Assembly: GCA_016779505.1 (NCBI GenBank)
Contig: JADHNM010000007.1
Coordinates: 1 to 25,364 of the forward strand
Direction of reading: 5' to 3'
Source of the DNA: SAR86 cluster bacterium
GTDB taxonomy: Bacteria; Pseudomonadota; Gammaproteobacteria; Magnimaribacterales; D2472
DNA: 25,364 bases
Shown here in pieces: positions 15,371 through 24,335 of the stretch. Both the position numbers and the translations under genes were made by a program. Each line of letters starts with the position of its first letter. The first letter of the stretch is position 1. The notes beneath the pieces were generated by a model. The model was not told the DNA's origin and did not search any database. It was given only the letters and a program-made list of their open reading frames with translations.

Positions 15371-15670
15371 ATGAGCATTCATGAAGCAATTATTGAAGAT
15401 CTCAATATGGCATTTTCAGTCGAGCACCTATATTTAGAGAATGAGAGCTCTATGCATAAAGTTCCCCCTAATTCAGAATCTCATTTTAAGCTGGTAATTG
15501 TCTCTAACGATTTTAATCATTTGTCCAAGGTGAAGAGGCATCAAAATATATACTCTGCTTTGAATGCAGTCATGAAGAAAATCCACGCATTATCAATTCA
15601 AGCATTTACAATTGATGAATATGATAAAAATCCAGTGATATTAAAATCACCTGACTGTTCTAAAAAATAA
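15371..15670 (+). CDS. bolA: BolA family protein
   Basis: 99 residues with the BolA fold: HFKLVIVSNDF beta strand, then the KRHQNIYSALNAVMKK helix and HALSIQAFTIDEY, ending in SPDC as in E. coli BolA (SPPC). BolA proteins bind monothiol glutaredoxins and share a 2Fe-2S cluster, or act as transcription regulators of shape and stress genes. The ending and the RHxxIYSxL stretch place it with BolA rather than IbaG. SD GGAGG lies about 9 nt upstream inside the MGMT gene, and the MMPL gene follows after 9 nt. Confidence 0.9.
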   Translation: MSIHEAIIEDLNMAFSVEHLYLENESSMHKVPPNSESHFKLVIVSNDFNHLSKVKRHQNIYSALNAVMKKIHALSIQAFTIDEYDKNPVILKSPDCSKK

Positions 15671-15679
15671 TCATTCAAT

Positions 15680-18139
15680 ATGCAGAATTTTTTCAAGCTC
15701 ATACTTTCAAGACCATCGTTGGTTCTGGGCTTCCTGGCAATCATTTTTTTATTCACTTCAATTGGTCTGAAAAATTTTAAATTAGATGCCTCGTCTGATG
15801 CCCTGGTTATAGAAGGGGATGAAGCTTTCAAGATATATAGAGAAACAGGTGAGACATTTGGGAATTCAGATTTCTTAATTATCACATTTACCCCTAACTC
15901 TGATTTATTTTCCATTGAGGCATTGGCTACTATAAAAAGTCTTGATGAATCCTTAGAGAAACTTCAAAACGTGGATTCAGTTCTTACGCTACTTGATGCA
16001 CCGATATTCTTTCAACCAAAAGTACCTTTGGCTGATTTAATGGATAACCTTAAAACATTAGAAACGCCGGGCATTGACTTGGTTGCTGCAAAAGATGAGA
16101 TTATTAATAATCCAGTTTATTCGGAGCTTATTATCAGCCCATCTGGAGGCACAACCGCTATGCAGGTTACTCTTAAAGAGAATCCAGAATATAGAAATCT
16201 AATTCGAACCAGATATGAATTATTGGAGATTGAAAATCCGACTGTGAATGATAAAAAGCAGTTGCAAAATATCAATATGCAAATTTCTAAGATCAATGAT
16301 TCTGAATCAGTTGATCGTGCCAAGTTAATATCTGAGATTAGGGCTCTTCTCTCTGAGCATGCTGGAGCAGGAACATTATTTCTTGGTGGAGCCTCTATGA
16401 TAGCAACAGATATGATGAGTTTTATTAAATCAGATCTAATTGTGTTTGGTACAGGAGTGGCATTAGTTTTTTGCTTAATGCTATATCTCTTTTTTCAAAA
16501 CCTTTGGTTTGTAGCTCTTCCCCTAAGCAATGCATTAGTAACAACTGTTTTCACAGCAAGTATTCTGGGTTTGATGGATTGGAAGATAAGCGTTATCTCT
16601 TCAAATTTTATTGCGCTGCTGTTGATATTAACTATCTCATTGACTGTTCACGTCCTGGTTAGATTTATAGAGGTTTGTAAAAGCGAAGAATCAATAGATC
16701 GAGCTATATATATAACTTTAAATCAAATGGTTATGCCCTGTTTATTTGCTGCGTTGACTACAGCAATTGCCTTTTTATCTTTGATGATGGGAGATATTAA
16801 ACCGGTTATAGAGTTTGGAAAGATGATGTCAGTAGGAATGCTTTTTGCTTTTATTTTTACATTCACGTTTTTGCCAGCTGCCATGAAGCTATTGATTAGA
16901 TCTAACAGTACCTCTTCATTAAATTTTATAACAAAGATCCCCTCAAAGTTAGCTTTTTTAACTATCAAGAATGGGAATCAGATTGCAATTTTTTTTATAC
17001 TCATTTCAGTTTCGATGTTCTATGGAATCTCTAAATTAGAGGTAGAAAATAGATTTATTGATTATTTTTCTCCAGAGACTGAAATATACCAGGGAATGTT
17101 ATTGCTGGATCAGGAACTTGGTGGAACAGCAACCCTAGAAATTTTAATCGATCAGCCAGTGCAGGAGGTTTTTGAAAGCTCATTGTTTGAGGGCGATGAT
17201 TTATTTGAAGATGATTTATTTGAAGATGATTCTAGTGAAGCATCTGGATACTGGTGGAATGCCAGCTCTTTATCAAAACTTGAATCTATTCATGACTACC
17301 TTGATAGCATTCCAGAAATGGGTAAGGTTCTGAGTGTAGCCAGTGGTATTAAATTAGCTAGATTGATTAATAACAACAATGATTTAAATGACTTGGAGTT
17401 AGCATTATTGAGATCTGTGCTGCCTGAGGATATCAAAGAAACTCTTTTATATTCTTATATCAATGAAGATGACTCCAAAGTTAGAATCTCAGCTAGAGTC
17501 CTTGAGTCTGCCAAAAACCTCAATAGAAAAGAATTGCTTGAAAAAATACATTTTGATTTGGAGAATAAATTTCAGCTAGAACCTGATCAATTTGAGGTTA
17601 CGGGTCTAGCAGTTCTATATAACAACATGTTGCAGTCTTTATTTTCATCGCAAATTAAATCTCTTGGATTAGTTTTTGGGGCTATAGGTTTAATGTTATT
17701 AATCCTCTTTAGATCAATAAAAATTACATTAATAGCCTTAGCGCCTAATTTGATTACCGCTGGTTCAGTCTTGGGGATGCTTGGAATCCTTGGAATTCCT
17801 CTTGACATGATGACTATCACTGTTGCTGCAATCAGTGTTGGAATGGCTGTTGATAATACTATCCATTATTTGTACCGATATAAAACCGAAGCTCAGGTTC
17901 AAGGTTCTGTATCTGGTGAGAGAATTATAAATTCTCATAATTCTGTTGGTAGGGCAGTGTTTTATACAGCCACAACAATAGCCGCAGGTTTCTCTGTTTT
18001 TGCTTTATCAAATTTTACTCCAACAGTCTTATTTGGTGCTTTCACTGCCTTTGCCCTGTTAGTTTCTTTTTTTGCATCGTTAACTTTGCTACCATTTTTA
18101 CTGAATTTTTTTAAAGCGTTTGAAACTGCGGAGGCATGA
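15680..18139 (+). CDS. MMPL/RND-family exporter
   Basis: An 819-residue inner-membrane protein with the RND double-repeat plan: a first transmembrane helix (about 5-29), a large periplasmic loop, about five helices (about 250-420), a helix near 432-452, a second periplasmic loop, and a final helix bundle (about 650-815). Motifs typical of the family are TISLTVHVLVRFIE in the first repeat and VGMAVDNTIHYLYRY in the second. Relatives move lipids, hopanoids or other hydrophobic compounds out of the inner membrane, driven by the proton gradient. The second loop contains an acidic tandem repeat (residues 506-517). No membrane-fusion partner is adjacent. The stop overlaps the CoA-transferase start (ATGA). 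Substrate unknown. Confidence 0.9.
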   Translation: MQNFFKLILSRPSLVLGFLAIIFLFTSIGLKNFKLDASSDALVIEGDEAFKIYRETGETFGNSDFLIITFTPNSDLFSIEALATIKSLDESLEKLQNVDSVLTLLDAPIFFQPKVPLADLMDNLKTLETPGIDLVAAKDEIINNPVYSELIISPSGGTTAMQVTLKENPEYRNLIRTRYELLEIENPTVNDKKQLQNINMQISKINDSESVDRAKLISEIRALLSEHAGAGTLFLGGASMIATDMMSFIKSDLIVFGTGVALVFCLMLYLFFQNLWFVALPLSNALVTTVFTASILGLMDWKISVISSNFIALLLILTISLTVHVLVRFIEVCKSEESIDRAIYITLNQMVMPCLFAALTTAIAFLSLMMGDIKPVIEFGKMMSVGMLFAFIFTFTFLPAAMKLLIRSNSTSSLNFITKIPSKLAFLTIKNGNQIAIFFILISVSMFYGISKLEVENRFIDYFSPETEIYQGMLLLDQELGGTATLEILIDQPVQEVFESSLFEGDDLFEDDLFEDDSSEASGYWWNASSLSKLESIHDYLDSIPEMGKVLSVASGIKLARLINNNNDLNDLELALLRSVLPEDIKETLLYSYINEDDSKVRISARVLESAKNLNRKELLEKIHFDLENKFQLEPDQFEVTGLAVLYNNMLQSLFSSQIKSLGLVFGAIGLMLLILFRSIKITLIALAPNLITAGSVLGMLGILGIPLDMMTITVAAISVGMAVDNTIHYLYRYKTEAQVQGSVSGERIINSHNSVGRAVFYTATTIAAGFSVFALSNFTPTVLFGAFTAFALLVSFFASLTLLPFLLNFFKAFETAEA
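17195..17230 (+). repeat. In-frame 15-bp tandem repeat in the MMPL gene
   Basis: GATGATTTATTTGAA is present twice without interruption (17195-17209, 17210-17224) and begins a third time (GATGAT). It encodes DDLFE, DDLFE, DD in the second periplasmic loop. Exact DNA identity suggests recent slippage rather than selection for the residues alone. Confidence 0.9.
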
Positions 18140-19245
18140 TGTCTGGTCCATTAAAAGGTATTACACTTGTTGAATTTGTTGGTATAGGTCCGGGTCCATT
18201 TTGTGGAATGATTCTTGCAGACCTCGGAGCGGAGATCATTCGAATAGATAGGTCTTCTCAACATGGTCGAGGTAATACGATTGATTTTCAACATCGCTCT
18301 AAATTATCTCTATCTGCTGATTTAAAGAATCCTAACACCGTAAATGAAATTAAAAAATTATTAAAAAATGTTGATGGCTTAATTGAAGGTTTTAGACCTG
18401 GAGTAATGGAGCGGCTTGGTTTGAGTCCTGATGATTGCTTTGAAGTAAACTCAAATTTAGTTTACGGGAGGATGACTGGCTGGGGTCAAGATGGCCCTTT
18501 GGCAAAAACCGCTGGTCATGATATTAATTATATTGCCCTGACTGGAGCCTTGGAAGCGATGGGTAGAAAAAATGAGACGCCGCCACCTCCGTTGAATTTA
18601 GTGGGTGATTTTGGAGGGGGAGGCATGTTTTTGGCTTTGGGCATAGTTTCTGCTTTACTGAATATTAAGAACGGAGGCAAAGGTCAAGTTGTTGATGCGG
18701 CAATGGTTGATGGAGCCTCAGTGCTGATGTCTATGTTTTATGCCTTTAAAGCTGCTGGATTTTGGCGCGATGAGAGAGAATCAAACATGTTAGATGGCGC
18801 AGCACATTTTTACGACTCTTATGAATGTGCAGATAATAAATTTCTAGCTGTTGGATCTATAGAGCCTCAGTTTTATTCAGTTTTGTTGGAAAAATTGGAA
18901 ATTTCAGATCCGAAGTTTCAAGATCAAATGAACCGAGATAAGTGGCCAGAACTTAAAGCAGTAATGCAAGAGACGATAAAACAGAAAACTCGAGATGAGT
19001 GGGCGGATATTTTTGATGGGTCTGATGCGTGCGTTGCTCCAATTTTAAGTTTATCAGAAGCTCCAGAGCACCATCACATGAAAGCGAGAAAATCATTTGT
19101 TGAGATTGATGGAGTGATTCAGCCTGCACCTGCTCCTCGATTCTCTGATACAACCACTGAAATAAAGCATTCTTCAGTCAAAGCCGGCCAAAACAATGAT
19201 GAAATTTGTGAGAAGTTTGACTTAGATCGGTCTTGTTTTAGTTAA
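18136..19245 (+). CDS. CaiB/BaiF-type CoA-transferase, alpha-methylacyl-CoA racemase-like
   Basis: 369 residues of the family III CoA-transferase fold: LKGITLVEFVGIGPGPFCGMILADLGAEIIRID at the start, then GLIEGFRPGVMERLGL and GRMTGWGQDGPL. The racemase catalytic pair His128 (TAGHDINY) and Asp158 (LVGDFGGG) matches the His126/Asp156 of mycobacterial MCR, so epimerisation of 2-methylacyl-CoA (branched fatty acid or sterol side-chain breakdown) is more likely than carnitine-type CoA transfer. ATGATG at the start: GGAGG is only 1 nt before the first ATG but 4 nt before the second (18139), which is probably the real start. Translationally coupled to the MMPL gene; overlaps tatD convergently by 8 nt. 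Confidence 0.88.
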   Translation: MMSGPLKGITLVEFVGIGPGPFCGMILADLGAEIIRIDRSSQHGRGNTIDFQHRSKLSLSADLKNPNTVNEIKKLLKNVDGLIEGFRPGVMERLGLSPDDCFEVNSNLVYGRMTGWGQDGPLAKTAGHDINYIALTGALEAMGRKNETPPPPLNLVGDFGGGGMFLALGIVSALLNIKNGGKGQVVDAAMVDGASVLMSMFYAFKAAGFWRDERESNMLDGAAHFYDSYECADNKFLAVGSIEPQFYSVLLEKLEISDPKFQDQMNRDKWPELKAVMQETIKQKTRDEWADIFDGSDACVAPILSLSEAPEHHHMKARKSFVEIDGVIQPAPAPRFSDTTTEIKHSSVKAGQNNDEICEKFDLDRSCFS

Positions 19246-20023
19246 AGAATCTCATTGCATTTTCGTATGTTGATGAGCGAAGTTCCTCGATATCCACTTC
19301 AATGAGCTCGCTGATTTCATTTGCTATATGAGGTAAATATTTTGGTTCGTTAATATTTTTAGCAGGCTTTTCTGGAAGATTTTTAGGGATTAAATACGGA
19401 CAGTCAGTTTCTAGCATCAATCTATCAAGAGGTATATTCTTAATTGATTTACGAAGCTCAACATTGCGTTTTGCATCACAAATCCATCCAGTTAAACCTA
19501 TGTATGCTCCTAGATTTAGATAATCATTAAGCTCTGCTTGAGTGCCTGTAAAGCAATGAACAACAAATGGTGGAAAGTTATTAAAATTTTCTTTAATAAT
19601 TTTTATAAAATCCTGGTGCGATTCTCGTTGATGCAAATAAAGGGGAAGATTTAGTTCTTTTGCAATATCAATATGCAATTTAAATGAATCTCTTTGTATA
19701 TCGGGAGGGGAGATATTTCTATAATAATCTAAACCAGTTTCTCCAATTGCATTCGGAGAAATCGATGCTAGTTTATTTAGAAGTTCTTGATAATCTATAT
19801 CAATGACTTCAATGGCATGATGAGGGTGAATCCCAGCTGAGATAAAAAATTTTTGTGGTGCTGATTTCTGAATTTTTTTTATAGGCTCTAGATCTTTTAA
19901 ACTAGCGCATAACAGTACAAACTTTTCAACTTTCTCAATTTCTGCATTTAAAATTACAGTCTCTAAATTATCTTTAAAAGAGTCATGAGTAAAATTACAA
20001 GCAATGTCTATAAATCCAGCCAT
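19238..20023 (-). CDS. tatD: TatD family metal-dependent DNase
   Basis: 261 residues, highly similar by eye to E. coli TatD over its whole length (FIDIACNFT, ISAGIHPHH, AIGETGLDYYRN, VVHCFTGTQAEL, IGLTGWICDAKRNVELR, LETDCPYLIPKN). Ligands: His66, His68 and Glu94, then the His in LYLHQRESH, VHCF and the Asp of ETDCPY. TatD is a 3'-5' exonuclease acting on single-stranded DNA and involved in repair of oxidised DNA; despite its name it is not needed for Tat export. Here it is not next to tatABC. Divergent from the thioesterase gene with a 45-bp gap. Confidence 0.93.
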   Translation of the reverse strand: MAGFIDIACNFTHDSFKDNLETVILNAEIEKVEKFVLLCASLKDLEPIKKIQKSAPQKFFISAGIHPHHAIEVIDIDYQELLNKLASISPNAIGETGLDYYRNISPPDIQRDSFKLHIDIAKELNLPLYLHQRESHQDFIKIIKENFNNFPPFVVHCFTGTQAELNDYLNLGAYIGLTGWICDAKRNVELRKSIKNIPLDRLMLETDCPYLIPKNLPEKPAKNINEPKYLPHIANEISELIEVDIEELRSSTYENAMRFFN

Positions 20024-20068
20024 TTTTAATTTCTATCTATTACAATAATGATGTAATTATCTCTTAAT

Positions 20069-20911
20069 ATGAACCAATTTGAACAATTTCAATCAGCTTT
20101 AGAATTAACAAAAGTATCAGACACTGTTTTTTCTTTTACTCCTGACTCAAGATATTTTGTTGGTAATACACCTCATGGAGGATATCTATTGGCATTGATG
20201 AATAAAGCTTTAACATCAGTGCTCCCTCATCCAAGCGCTATTAATTCAAATGTATATTACCTTGATAGAACTGAACCTGAGCCTGCTGAATTGCATGTGG
20301 AAATTATTAGAACCTCGAGAGGCTCTTCAATGGGACAAGTAAAATTAATTCAGAACGCAAAGATAACATGCTTGTACTCATCTTTATCCTCTGATTTTCA
20401 ATACATGAAAGGCTATTCAGGTCTTGCAACACCTTTACCTGAAATCATGAATTCTGTTTCACAGGATAATTTTAAAGTTATGAATTATGAGAATTTTAAA
20501 TTAGGCTCAACTCCTTCATTTATTCAGCAATTAGATATGTCCGTTCATCCTGATCATGCATGGTGGGATAGAGAACTTTCTGCTAATAATGCTGAAGCCA
20601 GATGTTCTGCTTACATAGAACTGCAAGGCGGAGTTGCTGACACATTTGTTCTTTCATATTTATCAGATATTTTGCCTCCTGTTGTTCAAAATAAATATGG
20701 CCCTTTGGGTTGGGTCCCCACGCTTGCATTGACCTGTAATATCCGCCAACTACCCCAAACAAACCAATTATTTATTGATGGTCTTGCAAAAGACATCAGT
20801 AACGGATATTTTGAGCAAGATTGTAATATATGGGATATGGATGGAAACCTTGTAGCTACTAGTAGGCAGCTTGCAAAAATCTTAAAATCAGAAGAAAAAA
20901 TTTCTTCATAA
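20069..20911 (+). CDS. Double-hotdog acyl-CoA thioesterase-like protein
   Basis: 280 residues of the TesB-like/thioesterase-like superfamily. The first hotdog has GNTPHGGYLLALMNKAL (the HGGxxxAxxxxA helix), SNVYYLDRTEPEPAELHVEIIRTSRGSSMGQVKL; the second has AYIELQGGVADTFVLSYLSDILPP, and GYFEQDCNIWDMDGNLVATSRQLA, the last being the classical thioesterase end. The usual catalytic Asp/Gln/Thr set of TesB is only partly clear. Members hydrolyse acyl-CoA; chain length unknown. TACAAT at 20041-20046 may be its -10, leaving about 15 nt of leader. MoxR follows after 17 nt. Confidence 0.8.
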   Translation: MNQFEQFQSALELTKVSDTVFSFTPDSRYFVGNTPHGGYLLALMNKALTSVLPHPSAINSNVYYLDRTEPEPAELHVEIIRTSRGSSMGQVKLIQNAKITCLYSSLSSDFQYMKGYSGLATPLPEIMNSVSQDNFKVMNYENFKLGSTPSFIQQLDMSVHPDHAWWDRELSANNAEARCSAYIELQGGVADTFVLSYLSDILPPVVQNKYGPLGWVPTLALTCNIRQLPQTNQLFIDGLAKDISNGYFEQDCNIWDMDGNLVATSRQLAKILKSEEKISS

Positions 20912-20928
20912 TCAAAAAAGGAAATCAA

Positions 20929-21777
20929 ATGAAATTTACTGGTACAAAAAATTATGTGTCAACTGAAGATCTCAGCATGGCTGTTAACGCAACAATAGCC
21001 TTGGAGAGACCTTTAATTATTAAAGGAGAGCCAGGAACTGGAAAAACATTATTAGCAATTGAAGTTGCTGAATCACTTGGAATGGAATTAATTGAGTGGC
21101 ATATAAAGTCAACCACAAAAGCTTCTCAGGGACTTTATGAATACGATGCTGTAACTAGGCTTAGGGATTCTCAACTAGGCGATGAAAGAGTAAAAGATAT
21201 CAAGAATTACATCAAAAAGGGTAAGCTATGGGAAGCTTTTGAATCGGACAAACAAGTTGTCTTGCTTATTGATGAAATAGATAAAGCAGATATTGAGTTT
21301 CCAAATGACTTGTTGCAAGAGCTCGATCGCATGGAGTTTTATTGTTATGAAACTGGAGAGACAATTAAAGCCAAGAAAAGACCGCTAATTATCATCACAT
21401 CTAATAACGAAAAAGAACTTCCTGATGCATTTTTAAGAAGATGTTTTTTTCATTATATCCAATTTCCAGATCGCTCAACAATGGAAGGAATTGTTAAAGT
21501 TCACTATCCTAAAATTAAAAAGACTCTTGTTAAAGATGCCTTAGATTTATTTTTTGATGTTAGAAAAATACCAGGCATGAAGAAAAAACCCTCTACCTCT
21601 GAATTAATTGATTGGTTGAAGCTACTAATGTCTGATGAGCTTCCAGATGAAATCTTAAAGAATGCCGATACATCAAAGGCAATACCACCTTTGTATGGTG
21701 CTTTACTTAAAAATGAACAAGATGTTCAGTTGTTAGAAAGGCTTGCGTTCATGTCTAGGAGAGATCAAACAAAATAA
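20929..21777 (+). CDS. MoxR-family AAA+ ATPase
   Basis: 282 residues: Walker A GEPGTGKT (33-40), Walker B VLLIDEID (111-118), sensor 1 ITSNNEKELP and the arginine stretch LRRCFFHYI. MoxR ATPases work as chaperones that insert cofactors or activate complexes together with a VWA-domain partner. The next gene is exactly such a partner, its ATG following the stop directly. A good SD (AAGGA) is 6-7 nt before the ATG, unlike the leaderless first genes nearby. Typical length for the CO-dehydrogenase-associated subgroup, but no molybdenum enzyme gene is seen here. Confidence 0.92.
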   Translation: MKFTGTKNYVSTEDLSMAVNATIALERPLIIKGEPGTGKTLLAIEVAESLGMELIEWHIKSTTKASQGLYEYDAVTRLRDSQLGDERVKDIKNYIKKGKLWEAFESDKQVVLLIDEIDKADIEFPNDLLQELDRMEFYCYETGETIKAKKRPLIIITSNNEKELPDAFLRRCFFHYIQFPDRSTMEGIVKVHYPKIKKTLVKDALDLFFDVRKIPGMKKKPSTSELIDWLKLLMSDELPDEILKNADTSKAIPPLYGALLKNEQDVQLLERLAFMSRRDQTK

Positions 21778-22953
21778 ATGCTCATTAATTTATTTCATAC
21801 AGTTCGATCATCTGGTGTTCCATGCACGTTAAGAGAACTTCTTGACTTATTAGGCGCTCTAGAAAAAAATCTAGCGTTTGCTGATATGGAAGATTTTTAT
21901 TTTCTTTCAAGAACTGTTCTTGTAAAGGATGAGAAAAATTATGACAAGTTTGATAGGGCATTTGAGATCTATTTCAAGGGCATAGAGACTTTAGAGGATA
22001 TTTTTGAAGCTTTAATTCCTGAGGACTGGCTGCGAAAAGCATTTGAAAAAGAATTAGATCCCGAAGAATTAAAAAAAATTCAATCTTTAGGAGGTTTAGA
22101 AAAGCTGCTTGAGGAATTTAAAAAAAGGCTTGAAGAACAAAAAGAAAGACACGAAGGTGGTAATAAGTGGATAGGAACCAATGGAACCTCGCCATTTGGA
22201 AATAATGGAAATAATCCTGAGGGCGTAAGAGTAGGTGGAGAAGGAGGCAATAAAAAGGCCGTAAAAGTTTGGGAACAAAGACAGTTTCAAAATTTAGATG
22301 ATTCTGTTGAGATTGGAACCCGAAATATCAAAGTTGCTTTAAGAAGATTAAGAAAGTTTGCACGCCAAAGCACTGAACTTGAGTTAGATATGGATGGCAC
22401 AATAAAGTCAACAGCTAGAAATGCAGGAATTCTAGATATTAATATGATTCCTGAGAGATCTAATCATGTGAAGGTTTTAATTTTCTTTGATGTTGGAGGA
22501 TCGATGGATCCTTATATAAAATTGTGTGAAGAGCTTTTTTCAGCCCTTAAAACTGAATTCAAGCATTTAAAGTATTTTTATTTTCATAATTGCGTTTATG
22601 AATCTGTGTGGGAAGACAACAGAAGAAGAACTCAAGAAAGGTTCTTAGTTCAAGATATTATCAATAAATACAGCTCTGATTATAAAGTTATCTTTGTTGG
22701 TGATGCCACAATGGCTCCATATGAAATTACGAATGCAGGAGGCAGCATTGAGCACTGGAATGAGGAGCCCGGTGGAGCAACCATCAAACGTTTATGTGGG
22801 CATTTTGATAGGGTGGCTTGGTTAAATCCTGTGCCCGATGATCATTGGGACTATACTTCGTCTTTATGTATTATTAGAGAACTGATGGATAACAGAATGT
22901 TTCCATTAACATTAAAAGGACTAGAAGAGGGGATGTCAGAACTATCAAAATGA
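21778..22953 (+). CDS. VWA-domain protein, CoxE-like (MoxR partner)
   Basis: 391 residues. The N-terminal part (VRSSGVPCTLRELLDLLGAL, then FLSRTVLVKDEKNYDKFDRAFEIYF) is the CoxE-type helical region; a charged, Gly/Asn-rich linker (about 115-165) follows, and the C-terminal von Willebrand A domain has the metal site DVGGSMD at 238-244. The MIDAS reads DxGGS, a common variant of DxSxS. It acts in the cytoplasm with the upstream MoxR ATPase, probably to mature or remodel some target complex that cannot be named. No spacing to MoxR (stop and ATG adjacent) and an ATGA overlap with the permease gene. Confidence 0.88.
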   Translation: MLINLFHTVRSSGVPCTLRELLDLLGALEKNLAFADMEDFYFLSRTVLVKDEKNYDKFDRAFEIYFKGIETLEDIFEALIPEDWLRKAFEKELDPEELKKIQSLGGLEKLLEEFKKRLEEQKERHEGGNKWIGTNGTSPFGNNGNNPEGVRVGGEGGNKKAVKVWEQRQFQNLDDSVEIGTRNIKVALRRLRKFARQSTELELDMDGTIKSTARNAGILDINMIPERSNHVKVLIFFDVGGSMDPYIKLCEELFSALKTEFKHLKYFYFHNCVYESVWEDNRRRTQERFLVQDIINKYSSDYKVIFVGDATMAPYEITNAGGSIEHWNEEPGGATIKRLCGHFDRVAWLNPVPDDHWDYTSSLCIIRELMDNRMFPLTLKGLEEGMSELSK

Positions 22954-24335
22954 ATACAATTAATACTTCGCAAAATAATGGAATTAAGTGGGGCCCATTC
23001 ACTCTAAGAATTCCTTTCATTCATATTAAATTTAGAGCTCCTGAATTTCTTCAAGGTCTTGTAATTTCTGGCGCCACGGCTTTTGCAGCCGCTCCATTAG
23101 CTATGAAACTTGGCTTGACTTTTGAAGAAGCTGTAGCTTTGAGCATGGTTGCAGGTACTTTTATTTCAGCTGGACCATTAATTTTTGGTGAGCCAATGGC
23201 ACCTGGCTGGGTTACTCCTGCAGTTCCTATTGTAATGGGTGCTTTAGCGGCAGCAGGCTATTATGGAGTTCCGACCGAAGGTTCAGATGTTTGCGTTGAT
23301 GGAGTTTGCAGATACAACCCGGAAGCTTTTCAATTTATGGCCGCAATGTGTTTTGAATTTACAGCTTTGATTTTAATTCTTGGTTTAACCGGCTGGGGTA
23401 AGTTATTGGTTGAACGAATTCCCAATGGATTAAAAGCGGGAATCATCTTAGGAGCTGCTTTAGCTGCTTTTTACCAAGTATTTTATGAGGACTTTGATGC
23501 CTATCTTATGCAGCCTGTATCTATGACAGTAGCAATAGCCTTATGCGTTATAACTACTTTTTCCAATCCATTTAAACGTATTGCTGCTAAGAATAAATTT
23601 TTTGAAGTTGTTGGATCCTTGGGGTTATTGCCAGGATTTTTAATTGCTGGTTTGGTTGCTTTCTTCCTGGGTGAAGTCACTTTTAATATTGAGTGGGGTT
23701 TTAAGATTCCAGCAGTTATGAGTTTAATTGAAAAAACTTCTCCACTTTACATTGGATTGCCGACATTGCAGATGTTCATCGATGCTTTACCGCTTGTAAT
23801 CATTGGTTATATGCTCCTTTTTGGTGATCTTGTTACTGCTACAGAAGTTCTAAAAGATGCTCAAAAACATCGTGATGATGAGCAATTACCCATTGATCTC
23901 AATAGATCACATCTTTCTGTTGGAATTAGAAATTTATTGGCTTCATTAATCAATCCTTTCTTTCCTACTCAAGGTGCTTTGTGGACAGGCGTCCATGTGG
24001 TTGTTGCTGAGCAATGGAAAAAGGGGCATAAACACATGCCCTCAATCTTCGATGGAATTGGTTCTTATTATTTAATGGGTATCCCTTTCTTGTATTTCAC
24101 CTTGCCTTTTGTGACTCTCATGCAGCCACTAATGGTGATGGCTCTTACTTTGACACTTATTCTTACTGGCTTCGCTTGCGCCTATGTCGCCATGTCGATT
24201 CCAAAAAAGAATTCTGAAATGGCAACAGCTCTTCTGATTGCATTCTTTATAACTTTTTATAGTGCCTGGGTCGGTCTTCTAATAGGTTTATTATTGACAG
24301 TTTTTGTTGATGGATTTGAAGAAGAAAGCGCATGA
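22950..24335 (+). CDS. Putative UraA-fold permease (SLC23/SLC26-like)
   Basis: A 461-residue membrane protein with about 12-14 hydrophobic segments and a helix plan like nucleobase or sulfate/anion permeases: FLQGLVISGATAFAAAPLAMKLGL, a half-helix region GEPMAPGWVTPAVPIVMGAL, PNGLKAGIILGAALAAFYQVF, and a long cytoplasmic loop (KDAQKHRDDEQLP). No STAS domain follows. A short loop with CVDGVC (about 114-119) may hold a disulfide if periplasmic. I cannot name the substrate. It overlaps both neighbours by ATGA, so it is co-translated with MoxR/VWA and yadG. Confidence 0.7.
   Translation: MNTINTSQNNGIKWGPFTLRIPFIHIKFRAPEFLQGLVISGATAFAAAPLAMKLGLTFEEAVALSMVAGTFISAGPLIFGEPMAPGWVTPAVPIVMGALAAAGYYGVPTEGSDVCVDGVCRYNPEAFQFMAAMCFEFTALILILGLTGWGKLLVERIPNGLKAGIILGAALAAFYQVFYEDFDAYLMQPVSMTVAIALCVITTFSNPFKRIAAKNKFFEVVGSLGLLPGFLIAGLVAFFLGEVTFNIEWGFKIPAVMSLIEKTSPLYIGLPTLQMFIDALPLVIIGYMLLFGDLVTATEVLKDAQKHRDDEQLPIDLNRSHLSVGIRNLLASLINPFFPTQGALWTGVHVVVAEQWKKGHKHMPSIFDGIGSYYLMGIPFLYFTLPFVTLMQPLMVMALTLTLILTGFACAYVAMSIPKKNSEMATALLIAFFITFYSAWVGLLIGLLLTVFVDGFEEESA

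Noticed and set aside
20054..20060. TAATTAT before the thioesterase as a leaderless -10
   Set aside because: It matches the -10 consensus poorly (2 of 6); TACAAT at 20041 is a better candidate with a short leader.
21778..22953. VWA metal site DVGGSMD as a broken MIDAS
   Set aside because: DxGGS forms are common in CoxE-type VWA proteins, so I do not treat it as a lost metal site.
20929..22953. MoxR-VWA pair as a phage-defence ternary system
   Set aside because: No vWA-MoxR-associated defence effector or other defence gene is present; the proteins look like the CoxE-type housekeeping subgroup.
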